Source: Piezodorus guildinii
Lineage: Eukaryota; Arthropoda; Insecta; Hemiptera; Pentatomidae
DNA length: 64,000 nucleotides
Assembly (NCBI GenBank): GCA_023052935.1
Contig: CM041293.1
Location: 170,273,341-170,337,340 of the forward strand
Reading direction: 5' to 3'
In this document: positions 1-10,812 of the stretch, in pieces
How the letters are laid out: each line of letters begins with the position of its first letter
Numbering within the stretch: the first letter of the stretch is position 1
Notes under the pieces: generated by a model
The model's input: only the letters and a program-made list of their open reading frames with translations
Databases searched by the model: none
Told to the model about the DNA's origin: nothing
Translations under genes and position numbers: made by a program

Positions 1-420
1 AGTGTCAGTCCTAATGTAATGTACAGAGTTGGTCTGAGGAATTTGGTTATTGTCGATAAAAATTGGTGAGCAATTGTTTTGTCGTAGTGTGAACGTTACG
101 TGATTTGATTTGTCGTGATTTAAACGAGTTTACCAAAGAGTGTACCAATTTTGTGGTAGCATTAAGTGATTTTGTGTTGTCAGTGAGGCCAGTATAGGAT
201 CGCCGTTGGATGTTAAAATTGCAATATCGTCCGCGTAAGTAGCAGCCAATGTGGTGGGGTGAGTTGGTATATGCAGACGTGTGTATATAATGTATAGGAG
301 AGGAGCAAGTATTCTGAAACTCAAGTATCATATTTGAGACAATTATATACGTGAGATGTAACAGAAACTCTATCCACAATAATCAGCCAATTGTTCTAAC
401 GATTTCAATTAATCATACAA
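1..420 (-). mobile_element. Jockey-like reverse transcriptase relic (J1)
   Basis: Reading the minus strand, a short stretch near 130-324 gives the core of a non-LTR reverse transcriptase: a 'LAPLLYIIYT' block, then 'YADDIAILTS', the catalytic YADD box of Jockey-clade enzymes, followed by 'PILAS'. The intact element at 17.7-22.3 kb has the same order of motifs. The reading switches frame (47-379 and 130-324 are two frames of one relic), so it cannot make protein. The rest of the domain is missing or lies left of the window edge. Confidence 0.7.
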
Positions 421-647
421 TATTGATTTAAAGATAAATTAACATTAATTTTATGTAGGTTTTATTTAGATTGTAATAATGCGACAGGGCATTACTGTCA
501 TATTTTCAAATTGTTTTCCTCTGAAATACCTTCAATTTTGTTAATCAGATATAATCACCAATTTTAACAAATTATCAATGACAAAATATGTTTAAATATG
601 TAATATGAAAGAATTTGATGAACAATTGTAAAAAAAAAAAAAAATCT

Positions 648-1500
648 GTTGCGCGCAACACACGACTTTCACTTACCTCCATTTTAAAATAAAAATACAT
701 GAAACTAGTAAAGAATTAATTAAATTGATTTTATATAGAAACATGTGTTTTATTAAAAAAACTATTATATTATTATCTAAAATAATCAGTTTTATCGGCT
801 TTTCATCACTCTTTATTAACTATTACAAGTTTCTGCATTAGATAATATTTATTCTAAAAGCATTAGCTTTTCAACGGTATATTTTACGTGTATATTACTG
901 TTGCTATGTTCAAAATAAAAAAATTGCATAAAAAAATATTATTTTAGTTTTCTCCTTTTGTTGGGTATCGAATTCGTTCAACTTATATATTCATGTGTTT
1001 TTCATCGGTGGTAACAAGTTAATATATATATATTTTTTTTTTTTTTATAAAATCTACAAAATTAAAGGTACTTTAGGGGGAGAATGTTTAAAATATCGGC
1101 ATTTAAGCCTTGTCAGACCATTTCAATCAGAATGAAACCAGCATGATATTAAAGCCCATTAAATTTTACATTGATATAGCGAGTTTAATCAAAATCGTCG
1201 GAACCGTTTTTAAGAAAATCGAAAAAGGTGCAAAATTCATGGTATAAAGTGGCTCTTCTGGTAAGTTCTTTTTGATGAAAAAGGTTGTGTAGCGTCTCGG
1301 GCGTATATTTGTCTTAAATATGAAATTTCAGTTTCATAGGACTTACCGTTTCCCCCCGGGAGTTACAACACACACACACAGACCTTTTTGCGGAACTTGG
1401 TTATTTGGACTCAGGGAACCCTAAAACGTGTATTTCCGTTGAAAACTGGAATTCGAAAATTTTCACGATCGCAATACTTTCTCTTACTATATATGTTAAG
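648..1500 (+). repeat. R9 repeat, copy A (near full length)
   Basis: One of at least eight copies of a ~0.9-kb repeat family. The left end reads GCAACACACGACTTTCACTT and the right part carries a (CA)n run, then TTTTTGCGGAACTTGGTTAT, ACGTGTATTTCCGTTGAAAA and a TTACTATATAT terminus. No reading frame is kept, so the family is non-coding. The left end contains ACTTTCACTTAC and most right ends GTAAGTGAAAGT, a 12-bp inverted match. This copy's right end has decayed (TATATATGTTAAG). I do not recognise the family. Confidence 0.75.
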
Positions 1501-3046
1501 TTTATTCGTACAATAAAATAGTAATATAGGTGTGTACTAAATTTTGGTGTTCGTACTCGTTATTGTAAAAAAAATATTTTATTTATTCAAAAGTTACAAA
1601 ATATCGATAATAACACTTTAAAAGACAATAATGACAATCTTGATAATAACAATATGGCTATACTAGGTCTGACATAGATTACGTACCCTAATTACTGCGA
1701 GGACTTGAAGAGAGTGTGAGAGTGTGATCCCTGGGAGAAGGGACAGGGTATATAAAGGCTAATAGGACTGCTGAATAAGATTCAAGGAATATGGTGTGAT
1801 CTGCAGGTGCACTATGGCCTCATGGTGGCGTGACTCTATATCGATGGAAAACTAAATATTTCATAAATAATGTCTTCTTGCTAATGGATGTTGACAAAAA
1901 GCGAAAAACGTAAGTGACTGTTAAATATAATACATTCTGTTACAATACTATTTAATATAAAATAAATGTTCCCATCGAAACAAAATAACTTTTTTTTAAA
2001 CTTTAATTTTTTTAATAACTCTTAAAAGTGATTTTTTTTATAATAAATTTTTAAACTGTTAAGTTTTATAAATTTTTAATCAGTTAGTCAAGGATTTTTC
2101 TATTTCATTTGAAGATTCATTAAAATTCAAACATTTTTCAGAGTAAATTATACAGCACAATGAATAACTGGGATATGAAATGTGCTGATAAATGGCTAAC
2201 GAAGGAAATACACCAGGGTTTGGTAAATTAAGGCTTTTCTGTTTGACTTTTTTTTTTTTTTTTTTTTTTTTGGGAACTATAAATCGAAGTGTTATTACAT
2301 ATTTTAATATTGTATTTCTGTAAATATCTCTTTTATGTTAGATAAAGCCATACTAAATTTAATTTTTGAAACAAGTGCTTTCTCTGGGATTTGGCAGCAA
2401 CATTCAAACCAATATCGAAGACACAGAAGTGCTCTTTACTCCAAGAATTTTTCAACTTTTTTATGATTTTATTTTTCAAAGATTTCGACCAAACACGCTT
2501 TATTGATGTAAAATTAAACATACTTTAATATCATGTAGGTTTTATTTATATTGAAATAATTATACAGGGCCTGAGTAGCGAATTATTTTTAATTGATTTC
2601 TTTAAAAACTCTTTAATTTTTATCGTTACGAAAGGTAGACATGCTTTAATCCCGTTTTTAGAATGGAATTAAGTATGAAAATAGTATCTTTTAAAAAGAA
2701 ACACAATTTTCAAACGTGTTTTTATGGAACATGTGTGCTTTTCAAATAAATCGAGTGACCTGCTTATATAATTACTGAAAACTAGAAGCAATCCGAATTT
2801 TATTCATGAGAATGATATTTAACTATCCTCGAAACACAAAAATGTTCACAATGCTCAAATAATTAGAACTTCCCAAAGTACAAAATTCGTTCGCACCCAA
2901 GCTAATTAGTCCAGGAGCCAGATGCGTGGTACACTATATTATCCAACATCTAGAAATATATTTAAAAGTTTCTTTGTTAAAAATGCATTGTTATAATAGG
3001 CATGTTATGCCTCTTATTACAATGCATTTTTTACGGTCCTAAAATC
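1501..3046. other. AT-rich stretch without recognisable gene
   Basis: No supported coding exon, RNA or transposon was found. It holds a poly-T run near 2249-2270 and many short A/T tracts. The short minus-strand frame at 2333-2521 has no recognisable domain and no splice context. It is probably old intergenic or transposon-derived sequence downstream of the zinc-finger gene. Confidence 0.5.
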
Positions 3047-3290
3047 GTGTAGGTCCTTGGCCGCGTGGTATAGACTCCTAGGATAATATACTCACGTTTC
3101 TCGATGAAATGTTTAGGATAGGGTCATCACTCCTTACGCATATTTTTTGCAAGTTGCCACCAGTAGGCTGACGAGTCTCACTACCCGGGGGAGAGGCTGT
3201 GAGTGAGTCCCCACTTAATTATATTCTTATAAAAGTCCTACTGGGCCTGGGACTCGAACTCACAACTCTGGCGTAAGAGACTAGGCTAAG
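3047..3290 (-). mobile_element. SINE-A copy 2 (tRNA-derived, 5' truncated)
   Basis: The reverse complement matches the SINE at 61,181-61,476. Shared parts are the B-box-like segment (AACTCACAACTCTGGCG on the plus strand), the block GTGAGTGAGTCCCCACTTAA and the tail GGTCCTTGGCCGCGTGG. The tRNA-like A box is missing, so this is a 5'-truncated copy, as target-primed reverse transcription often produces. Confidence 0.75.
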
Positions 3291-4017
3291 ATTGAATAAT
3301 CTACAAAAATAAATTATTATCTAAAAAATATTAATAGTAAATAAAATAAATAGTTTTTAGTTACTTTTAGTTACATCTTATATTTTTCTCTTAAATCTTT
3401 AGCTTTCCAATGGTATGTTATATATCAATAATACTATTCTTATGTTCAAGAAAAAATAATTACCTAACAAAGATTGTTGGTTGATCTTTTCTTCTTTAAT
3501 TGGTTATCAAATTCGTTCAACATGTTTATTTACCAATTTTGTATTAATACTAACTAGGCGAAATCGTTATTTTTTTTTTTTTTTTTCGGATCTACAAAAC
3601 AATAATAGAATTCGAATACAACAATGATAGAATTCGAAGCTGTTAGAAATATTGAATGAATGTGAAGTTCATTTATTTTATTTATTTCAGCACATTATAC
3701 ATAACATTACATTTACACGATATGTAATAAAATAACAAATTTATTAATACATAACTTAACTTAAATATCTACAATTAAAATATTCAATATAATTAGAATG
3801 CGTACAATGCAAACAACACTCAAATCATACTAATACATACACATATATTAAATAATATTCAGTTTAAATAATCTAGTGGGGCAAAAAGTGGGTCAATGAT
3901 CACTCTCAAGCCTTTAGTCTGTAACAAAGAAATATTTAAATTAATGCATAATATTATATATGTGTACATTTTGTTTATTTGTTAATTCAACATCACTTTA
4001 TTATACTACTGTGGCTA
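3291..4017. other. AT-rich stretch, nothing identified
   Basis: A/T-rich sequence with a poly-T run near 3570-3587 and a stretch from about 3664 rich in ACATTA/TTACA motifs. No coding potential or transposon family was recognised. Confidence 0.45.
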
Positions 4018-4252
4018 ATCAGACGGTGGAGTCCTAAATTTTGCCTATCCAGGTTTAATAAGGAAAAGGATCTTTAATGAGTACCTGAAATCTTACTAGC
4101 TCGAGACCACCATTTAATGTCCCCTCCGGAGTACGGCATAACTAAGGATTTTTACTCTCATTAAAAAATCCTAGGGCCATCTGTCAGGTTTGAACCAGTG
4201 ACGTTGCGCATAGAAGGCTGTTATGCTCGCTACTACACCACAGGTGACACTA
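4018..4252 (-). mobile_element. SINE-C, tRNA-derived SINE
   Basis: Read on the minus strand it starts with a tRNA-like head: CACCTGTGGTGTAGTAGCGA resembles an A box and CACTGGTTCAAACCTGACAG a B box, at normal tRNA spacing. The body after the B box is unrelated to tRNA, so this is a SINE rather than a tRNA gene. It is the only copy of this type seen in the window. Confidence 0.6.
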
Positions 4253-4267
4253 AATTACATAGTATTA

Positions 4268-4582
4268 AAAAAAAAAAAAAATAAAAACCTATGCCACTAC
4301 AACCATTGAAGAGTCTTAGATATAGAAATACATACATATAGAAATTCGTACTGTTTCAAGGCCAACGGCCGTGCAATGAGGCGATTCGGCCGAGATCACG
4401 CTCACCCGCCAGGTTTTTCCCCATTTTTGGGTACCCTTATTTTATAGAGGCTGGGTCTGCCCCAGGAGGGTCTCTATATCCCACGATCGCCCCCCGGATG
4501 AAATAACAGAATAAATAATATTCCGTCACAACCGGGATTCGAACCCAGGACCCGGAGCACAGTAGACTAGCGCTCTAACATA
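4268..4582 (-). mobile_element. SINE-B copy 2 (tRNA-derived)
   Basis: The minus strand contains CCTGGGTTCGAATCCCGGTT, a near-perfect RNA polymerase III B box, preceded by GCGCTAGTCTACTGTGCTC. The body ends in the same GGTTTTTATTTTTTT-type tail and 'GCCGTTGGCCTTGA' block as the copy at 42,549-42,772. An insertion or divergence of about 90 bp distinguishes the two copies. Confidence 0.7.
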
Positions 4583-5145
4583 GTATTATGTTAAGTAAAA
4601 AAAAAAAGAAGTGGTATATCGATTTTTCTTTTTGTTAAAAAATAGATAATTTACATTTTTAGCCAACTTGGTCCTCCACATTCACAAACTTCAAGTTAAT
4701 TGTTCTTTCTTCATGACGAAAATATTGCTTTGTATGAATTCTGTGAAATTACTGAAAATTCACCCTTTTTACTTACACTCTGAAGGAAGGTATACCATAA
4801 TGATAGTTTACGTAGTTACGTGTAGTTTTCCAGATACGGTTTTAACATTTTGGCAATGGCCATATTATACCGTAATTATCCTAAGCTGTGTTTACCTTCA
4901 AGTAATCCTTAAAGTTTGGTCAGATTCACTAAGGCAATAGGCCTGTATCAACAGGATAAGGGATAGCGAACCATAAGCCTTCTTCAGGCAGTAGTGCAAA
5001 GGAAAAAAAGAAAAGGAATAAAAAGAAAAAAGATCGAAAAAAGAAAAAGAAATATTAAGAAAGTATTTCTCACAAGTGGTACAAAGTACGCAGAGGAAAA
5101 TGGAAAAACAAACAGATTTTGAAGGATCATAGCATCCTAATTTAG
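4583..5145. other. No gene identified
   Basis: Includes an open frame at 4668-4940 on the plus strand with no recognisable domain, and an A/G-rich tract near 5000-5065. Nothing here could be assigned. Confidence 0.4.
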
Positions 5146-5230
5146 TTGTATTGAAGATGTATAGTCGACTCTAGAAACCGTTATAGGTGGAATCATCAGG
5201 AGTTAGTCTTTCTAAATATTTTTAATTTTC

Positions 5231-5267
5231 CCGACGATTCGGCTGAAGCTTGTGAGCCATCATCAGG
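5231..5267 (-). ncRNA. Hammerhead-ribozyme-like motif 1
   Basis: On the minus strand: CTGATGA, then a stem TGGCT...AGCC closing a loop, then GAATCG. This is the order of the hammerhead core (CUGAUGA - stem II - GAAA), but the conserved GAAA reads GAAT here, so this copy is probably inactive. Confidence 0.45.
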
Positions 5268-5300
5268 GCATTACTGAGCCATGTCCAAGCATAAACTCAA

Positions 5301-5335
5301 TTTATGATGGATATTGCTTGAGCCGAAACGTCGAC
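5301..5335 (+). ncRNA. Hammerhead-ribozyme-like motif 2
   Basis: TTATGATGG, a short stem-loop, then GAGCCGAAACGTCGAC. The GCCGAAACGT half of the hammerhead core is intact, while CTGATGA has decayed to TTATGAT. It is the inverted partner of the motif at 5231-5267. Confidence 0.4.
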
Positions 5336-5408
5336 AAAATTTAAAATATTTAGAAAAAGACTCCTGAGATTATTCCACCTATAATCATCCTAATTTAGAG
5401 TGCCATTT

Positions 5409-6123
5409 CGAATTGAAATTTGATGTACCACTTTTATTCTATTTGTTATAGCAGTTAGTTCGTGACAAATTAGGATTTTTAATTAAGTTGGTAAACTTTG
5501 CCTATATCTAATGAACGATTGCAGCAGTGAGCACTGAGCCGAATCAAATGACTAAGTAACTTGTAAAGAGGAAATATAACGCTCTTTAGATATTTTCTGT
5601 ATTAGGCATCGTTTTCAAGTTATTTGTGAAACACTGAAATGTGTCGGCTGCAAAAGTTAAGCTGACCATGCGATTGTGCATGCTCAGATAATTTATTCAG
5701 GGGCATTCTTTTTAGGTTAGGTTGTTCCTTTTTCTAAACCATGGTTACAGGGGGTGAAATTTTATTTTACAGTAAGTCGTAGAATTACAAAATTTAGAAA
5801 AAGGCTTAGGAGTTATTTTTGATAATATGAGGGAGCTTGAAAAATAGTTAAGGGGAAGGAACCAAGTTTCAAGTTTTTTTGAACATAAGGAAAATCGATA
5901 TAGCTAGATTTATTTTTACTTACGTTATACTATGTAATTTGGGGTCACTCAAAGGCAAGATAACAGCTACTGTGTCCATGTCGTGGTTCAAACTCAGCAG
6001 ATAACCAGTAAAATAATATGCCGTCCTTTGCTGAGGACGTAAAATGGTGCTCTCAAAATATATGCGATATCATGTTCTTGTTGAAGAAGTGAATTGGTAA
6101 AATTCACGACTTACAAAGCTAAA
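5409..6123. other. Downstream region of the zinc-finger gene, nothing identified
   Basis: No reading frame, RNA or transposon recognised. By the gene model this is sequence 3' of the stop codon and should contain the 3' UTR, but no convincing polyadenylation signal was picked out. Confidence 0.35.
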
Positions 6124-6174
6124 TTATTCCATTTCAACTTTAATCTCATTTTTTGCTTTCATAAGAACCTTCTC
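6124..6174 (-). CDS. Zinc-finger gene, putative terminal exon
   Basis: Starts after a good acceptor (CTTTCTTATTTTCAG) in phase 0 and encodes 16 charged residues beginning EKVLMKAKNE and ending in a TAA stop. With the preceding candidate exon it would complete a short acidic/basic coiled-coil-like tail. Support is the acceptor and the clean frame only. The exon is short, so chance is not excluded. Confidence 0.45.
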   Translation of the reverse strand, partial: EKVLMKAKNEIKVEME

Positions 6175-6394
6175 CTGAAAATAAGAAAGGAATCAAAAAA
6201 ATAATTAGTCAAATCGGCCAAGACCTTCGCGCGTGAAGTGATGACAAAGGGAAAATATGACCTAAGATCGTCCACAGTAGCATCAAAGGTGAAATAAATA
6301 AACAAACTATGTATTATCATAGGGTGATTCAGAGTGTATGGCCGTAGTTTATGTAGGTAGTATTGAAAATAGTGTTTACTATTCGTGTGAATAT

Positions 6395-6546
6395 AGGTTT
6401 TCGTCACCTTGTTGCTAGGCAACGTAAGTTTAAAATAAATGAAAACGTGCATTTTGTAATTAAACTTTTGGCAGGCTTTGTCCGAGTGGGTTAGCACGCG
6501 TTGCTTTTTTAAACTTACGTTGCCTAGCAACAAGGTGACGAAAACC
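6395..6546. repeat. Inverted repeat containing an X-box-like palindrome
   Basis: Two ~37-bp arms, 6395-6431 and 6507-6546, are reverse complements (one arm reads TTACGTTGCCTAGCAACAAG). Each contains GTTGCCTAGCAAC or its complement, an imperfect palindrome matching the RFX-factor X-box shape (GTTGCC-n2-GCAAC). The right arm lies inside SINE-D at 6465-6660, so the left arm is probably a second partial SINE fragment in inverse orientation. Confidence 0.65.
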
Positions 6547-6660
6547 TTGGAATAAAATAATTAGCGAGTTCGCGTATAGGTTCCGGGGGAGGTAAAGGGA
6601 AGGGTTTTAACTCTCAATAATTCCCCGCACTCATTCCCTGGCTTACAAAGGCGAGGTAGT
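6465..6660 (+). mobile_element. SINE-D copy 1 (tRNA-derived, long A-B spacing)
   Basis: A-box-like CCGAGTGGGTTAGCACGCG is followed, after about 65 bp, by B-box-like GCGAGTTCGCGTATAGG. The spacer holds GTTGCCTAGCAACAAGG. The copy at 10,813-10,990 has the same head, the same palindrome and a similar GGGGGA...CCCCGC body. Both sit in the zinc-finger gene region. Confidence 0.65.
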
Positions 6661-7040
6661 AGTGAAAATGAAAAACATTGATCAATTTTGGCTATAAAAA
6701 CTTCTGTAACAATTGATTTATTAGCATTATAATCATTAACATTTGAAAAAAACCTATTGAGTGGCCATCTTATCCGACATATCCGTCTCAGACGGCCATA
6801 GCCACTGCTGGGCGTACAAGATGGTCGTATTATTCTTCGACTTGTTCCTTCATTTTCATTGTTTTCAAACTTTTATTCGCATTTTATCCTCACGTGTCAC
6901 AAGTACTTTCATTAAGCGTATAATTTTCATGCATCCAGTAAAAAAAAAAAAAAAAAAAGAAAAAAAGAAATGCATTTAATCCAATCTTCCATTTTATCAC
7001 TTTTTGTAGTATTCACGCCATCGCATAAAATCATATTTAC

Positions 7041-7104
7041 AATCTTCTCCAGCTGTATCTGTAAATTTATTATGTCTTCTTCTTCAGTCCTGATTCCGAA
7101 TAGC
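7041..7104 (-). CDS. Zinc-finger gene, candidate penultimate exon
   Basis: After a strong pyrimidine tract ending in TATAG, the frame encodes LFGIRTEEEDIINLQIQLEK, an acidic amphipathic stretch that would suit a coiled coil, up to a possible donor ATT/GTAAAT. It starts with one nucleotide of a codon, so it cannot join directly to the exon at 9,472-9,535. An intermediate exon such as 8,215-8,242 is needed. If unspliced, the frame runs on to 6,927 through a poly-T tract. Tentative. Confidence 0.4.
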
Positions 7105-7502
7105 CTATAAAAAAAAATTGATTGCGATTTAGTTTTTTTATCTTTCTTTTTCATTTTTCTTTAATAGTTTCTTTTGAACTCAGTTCTGCTGTATTTTTAT
7201 GCGCGTTTTCTTGTAGAATTTTTTATTTATAATATTAGAATTGATCAGGAAATTTAGTAGGAAGTTTCGATACTGTTTGTAACAGACGTTAATGTCTCTG
7301 GTTGAAGTGACTTTGACGGAAGGAAAAGATCCCAAATGTGTCCGATAATTACCGTTGTTGGGATGAGTGACATTAAATCGAAATAAGAGAATGTAGACTC
7401 GATCCCGTTTCGACAAGGGCCGGTCCTGAGTACTTAATCATTAAAATAAAAAAAAGTAATATTAAATAAAAAGATAAAATTGAAAGTAAACAATAAATAA
7501 AA

Positions 7503-7585
7503 CTGCTGAAAGAATATCGGTGGCGTCATTAATAATATTGAAAAATTAGTTGTTATTAATGACGCCACGGATAATTCTTCCAGTA
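7503..7585. repeat. Small perfect-core hairpin repeat
   Basis: GGTGGCGTCATTAATAA on the left is matched by TTATTAATGACGCCACGG on the right, with flanking parts of the arms (CTGAAAGAATATC / GATAATTCTTCCAG) also complementary. Arms of about 33 bp enclose a ~15-bp AT-rich loop. It could be a tiny foldback MITE or a structured remnant. No coding role is seen. Confidence 0.6.
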
Positions 7586-9471
7586 ATTTCAACGTAACTA
7601 ATTACATCCAACATAATAAAGTTTAATAAAAAAAATGAGGAAAATTCAAAAAAATATAAACCCTTTGATTTATAAAAAATAAAAAAAATCTTCTATTAAC
7701 CTAACTGTAAAAAAATAAGTTCTAAAATTGGGTTAGTAGGTTATTCTTACTACTAATGGTACAAAAATGAATAAATATAATGAGAAAAAAAATATATATA
7801 TAGGATAGTTATCTGTCCATATTTTCTTTGGTTCTGCAGACGGGTAGGCGATTGTGATCCACTGGAAGGACGGTTGGTTATGTTCCAACACGACGGTAGG
7901 CGATTCTGGAAGGACGGTTGGTTATCTTGGTTTGAAGGCCTAACGAAATAAGCGTGCTCTCCCCTTACTGGTGCGATCGGTACTGTCTTGAGGGCAAGGG
8001 GGCACTGTTATCTGGCTAATCCCTACACTATTGAATATAAATACTAAAAGACGTAAATATAACATGCAAACCAACAAAAGAAATATTTTCCTAAAAAAAA
8101 AAAACTATTTTTAATTTAATTTGATTTTTAAATTATAAACAAAATATACAAAAAAAAATTAGAATGTTCAGGCTCAAACAACCGTAATCACGGATGTTGA
8201 TTAAATTTTGTTACCTAATAATTGACATTACACAATTAGACTCTTCAAAATTAGAAACCAACGCTCCCCAGGAGTTGTATAAAAAAATAGAAAAGTTATC
8301 TCACAAAAAGAAGAAAAAACAAATTTCTATGGTTGGTTCTAGGTAAGGTAGAAAAATAAGTTAGTTTTCAAAATTACCCTATTTCAAAGCGGAATAATTA
8401 AAAAAACGCTGCAAATGATTACACAATGGTTTATTGTTTCCAAATAACTATATCAAGGTATGACTGTTTATATAGCTGTTGACAGGCAATTAGGTAATAT
8501 GAAAGGCACTAATTCAAAGCATCGTATCATAACACCACCACTAAATTTCAAAACGTAATTTGTTGTTAACCAAATTCAATGATTATTTTTTTATTTGGCC
8601 CAAAATTTAATTATCTATCAAATGCTACAAAAAAAAAATTCCTTTTTTTTTAATATTTTGTTTATCGTTCTTTACTGATTCTAAAATTCTACACATACTT
8701 TTATCTATCGTCCAAAAATAACTGAGTTATGAGCGTATTTATGTGTAAAATTTCATTTTTTTTTATTTTTTTTTCTCTTTTATATAATTATTCGCGTTTT
8801 TTTTGCTTAAAAAAACACTAATAAATTTGTTTTCTATCTTCAAAAATAACTGAGTTATTGAATAAAATCCTTTTAATCGGCCGCCATTTTAAAACTAACC
8901 AGCTGATGTCAACGTCTAGGAGTTAGGATCATCGTCGAATGGAATAGTATTTTTGAGGCGAATTTCAAACAAATTGGTCCAGTAGTTTAGGAGAAATGCT
9001 GCGAACGGCGGACGGCGTACGGCAGACGACGGCCAAACGGATTTTTTTTTATTCGTTAATCGGATTCTATGCTTCTTGAAACGTAAGCTCTCAGATTTTC
9101 AGTAGGGGTAATTTTTTTTCTTTTTAGGTCGATTACAAAGGTTGATTATTGAAAATAATAAAGAAAACTTTTATTACAATATTTGTTTTATGCCTTGTTA
9201 AAACACTAAAAATATAAATAATTATGGCAAACAAGTACTGACCATATAGGATTTGGATTCAAGTCTTGACGGTCATTTGAAAAAAAAAAAAAATATATAT
9301 ATATAAATAATCTCTTTAGATCAGTAGATTTAATAACCTATCTAAAAAACTGTGTTTCTCACTCCTAATAAGGAATTTTAATCTGAGCACAGTGATAGTT
9401 CTTAAACGTCCGGCCATATCAGTCTGAATTACCCTAGTAATATAAATATATAATTTTGAAAAAAAGTTTAC
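7586..9471. other. Intronic AT-rich region with a small direct duplication
   Basis: By the gene model this is intron (with one speculative 28-nt exon at 8,215-8,242). GGAAGGACGGTTGGTTAT occurs twice, near 7,864 and 7,912, in a GC-richer block at 7,800-8,030. A block near 8,990-9,060 is rich in GGACGGCG-type motifs. No protein-coding frame or known transposon was recognised. Confidence 0.4.
8215..8242 (-). CDS. Zinc-finger gene, speculative 28-nt microexon
   Basis: Proposed only because its length (28 nt) and frame repair the phase gap between the exons at 9,472-9,535 and 7,041-7,104. Bordered by GAAG on the acceptor side and GTAACA on the donor side, both weak. It would add about nine residues without a stop. 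A short open segment of this kind can arise by chance. Confidence 0.2.
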
Positions 9472-9535
9472 CTGTTAAATCAATCATAGCGTGCCCTTCT
9501 TCTGAAATATACTCTCGTCGATTTTCATTTAGTCT
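9472..9535 (-). CDS. Zinc-finger gene exon downstream of finger 2
   Basis: A clean 64-nt exon: acceptor TCTCAAATATTACAG, donor ACAG/GTAAAC. In phase 0 it encodes RLNENRREYISEEGHAMIDL and a following T plus one nucleotide. It follows the finger-2 exon, which ends in phase 0. The residues are charged and non-repetitive, as in a linker or tail. Confidence 0.7.
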
Positions 9536-10511
9536 CTGTAATATTTGAGAAAAAATATTAACAATTTTATTGAGGTAATAAATATTTTGTAATAATTTCA
9601 GGTGTAAATCTACATTATTAGTAAGCTGTCACTAGCGGTCTATTGCGTAGCCCACTAGAATAAGCAAAAGCAATAGGATTGGATCTGAAAAAGACGAGTA
9701 ATTTTGATTTATGGCTATGATTGCATGTACTGATCGCCTCTCTAAAAATCCAAGTTTAAGACCTTGTGCTTTTTTCCATCATCTTGAAAAACAATAAAAA
9801 ATGCACTTTATTTTAGTTTTTCTTAAATAACTTCAGTGCATTTTATGAAAAACATCGTTGTAAGCAATTTTTAACCATTAAATGTACAGCAAGTTCTATA
9901 ACTAAGTAATTAGAAGTAATTGAAACAGTTCCCGGGGCGGCCAAAAACTGAAATATACATGCAAAATACCGTTAAAAAGTCATTGTTGTCAGAAATTTAT
10001 TAATAATAACTTTTATTTAATGCAGTTTATGGGGTAATACATAATATTCAATCCTGTAGAAGATTAAATTTATTGTAAAAAACATAAAAGACATTTGTAA
10101 ATATTTTCAAAATTAAGAGGAAATTTGGATGTCACAATTTTGGAGGAGAAAACTTATACCGATTTTTGTCCTAAATAGTGTGTCTAATGAAATATTATAT
10201 TTATTCCATTATTTAAGCAATATACACGTCAAGTTGGTATGAGTTTTGTGAATTTAGGAAATAGTGAATTTAAATTTTGAAATTGGCCGACCCGCACTTG
10301 TAAGCTGTTTAAATTACATCAATATGTTAAGCATAGAACTTGCAGTAAAAATGGTCTTTCAAAATGCAGACAACAATGTTTTTTATAAAATGCGATGGAA
10401 GGGAGTTATAAAGGAAAAACAGAAAAATGTTTATGTTTTTTTTCTTACCCTCTGATTTTATTATTATTTACAAATACACAATATACATATATAAAAAATA
10501 TATATGTAACC

Positions 10512-10581
<70 letters not shown>

Positions 10582-10812
10582 CTTTTTTTTTTCTGTAGAG
10601 CAGAAAAATGTATTTTTGTAAGATGTTTTTCTATAAACGAAAACGCCCGAGGTAAGGTTTGCGAGTCTGAAAACTAGGGTTGTTTTTTTTGAGAGGATTA
10701 GTACATAACTAAAAATTAAAGTTACTCCACCCTTATTAAGCCAAAGTCCAATCTCTACTGGGCTAGTGGCATATCTTTGAAATACCTTCACCTCATATGA
10801 AATACCTCATAT
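9536..10812. other. Intron segment with a dispersed repeat and a TA microsatellite
   Basis: Intronic by the gene model (between exons at 14,049-14,234 and 9,472-9,535). About 9,700-9,960 resembles about 23,630-23,900 (shared CATCTTGAAAAA, GGCCAAAAAC-like and AAGTTT..CC blocks), an old dispersed repeat. Plus-strand frames at 10,264-10,621 run into the TA repeat and look spurious. Confidence 0.4.
10516..10576. repeat. (TA)n microsatellite
   Basis: About 60 bp of uninterrupted TA repeats. Open frames across it on both strands (IYIYIY...) are artefacts of the repeat. Confidence 0.9.

Larger units (their letters stand above)
5146..5395. mobile_element. Short Penelope-type element with inverted arms and two hammerhead motifs
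   Basis: A 250-bp insertion flanked by a 13-bp direct repeat, CATCCTAATTTAG, at 5133-5145 and 5396-5408, which looks like a target duplication. The outer arms (from about 5181 and up to 5394) are inverted copies of each other, beginning TATAGGTGGAATCATCAGGA. Each arm contains a GCCGAA(A/T)CGTCG core like the hammerhead ribozyme motif known from Penelope-like elements. No protein is encoded. Confidence 0.6.

Noticed and set aside
4668..4940. 90-codon plus-strand ORF
   Set aside because: No recognisable domain, no splice or promoter context, and composition like translated AT-rich DNA.
7180..7416. 78-codon minus-strand ORF near the 3' end of the zinc-finger gene
   Set aside because: It follows a CAG, but the gene's phase runs into a stop within it, and no donor or homology supports it.
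10427..10791. Open frames of alternating Ile-Tyr around 10.5 kb, also at 25.9-26.1 and 52.9-53.1 kb
   Set aside because: Translations of TA microsatellites.
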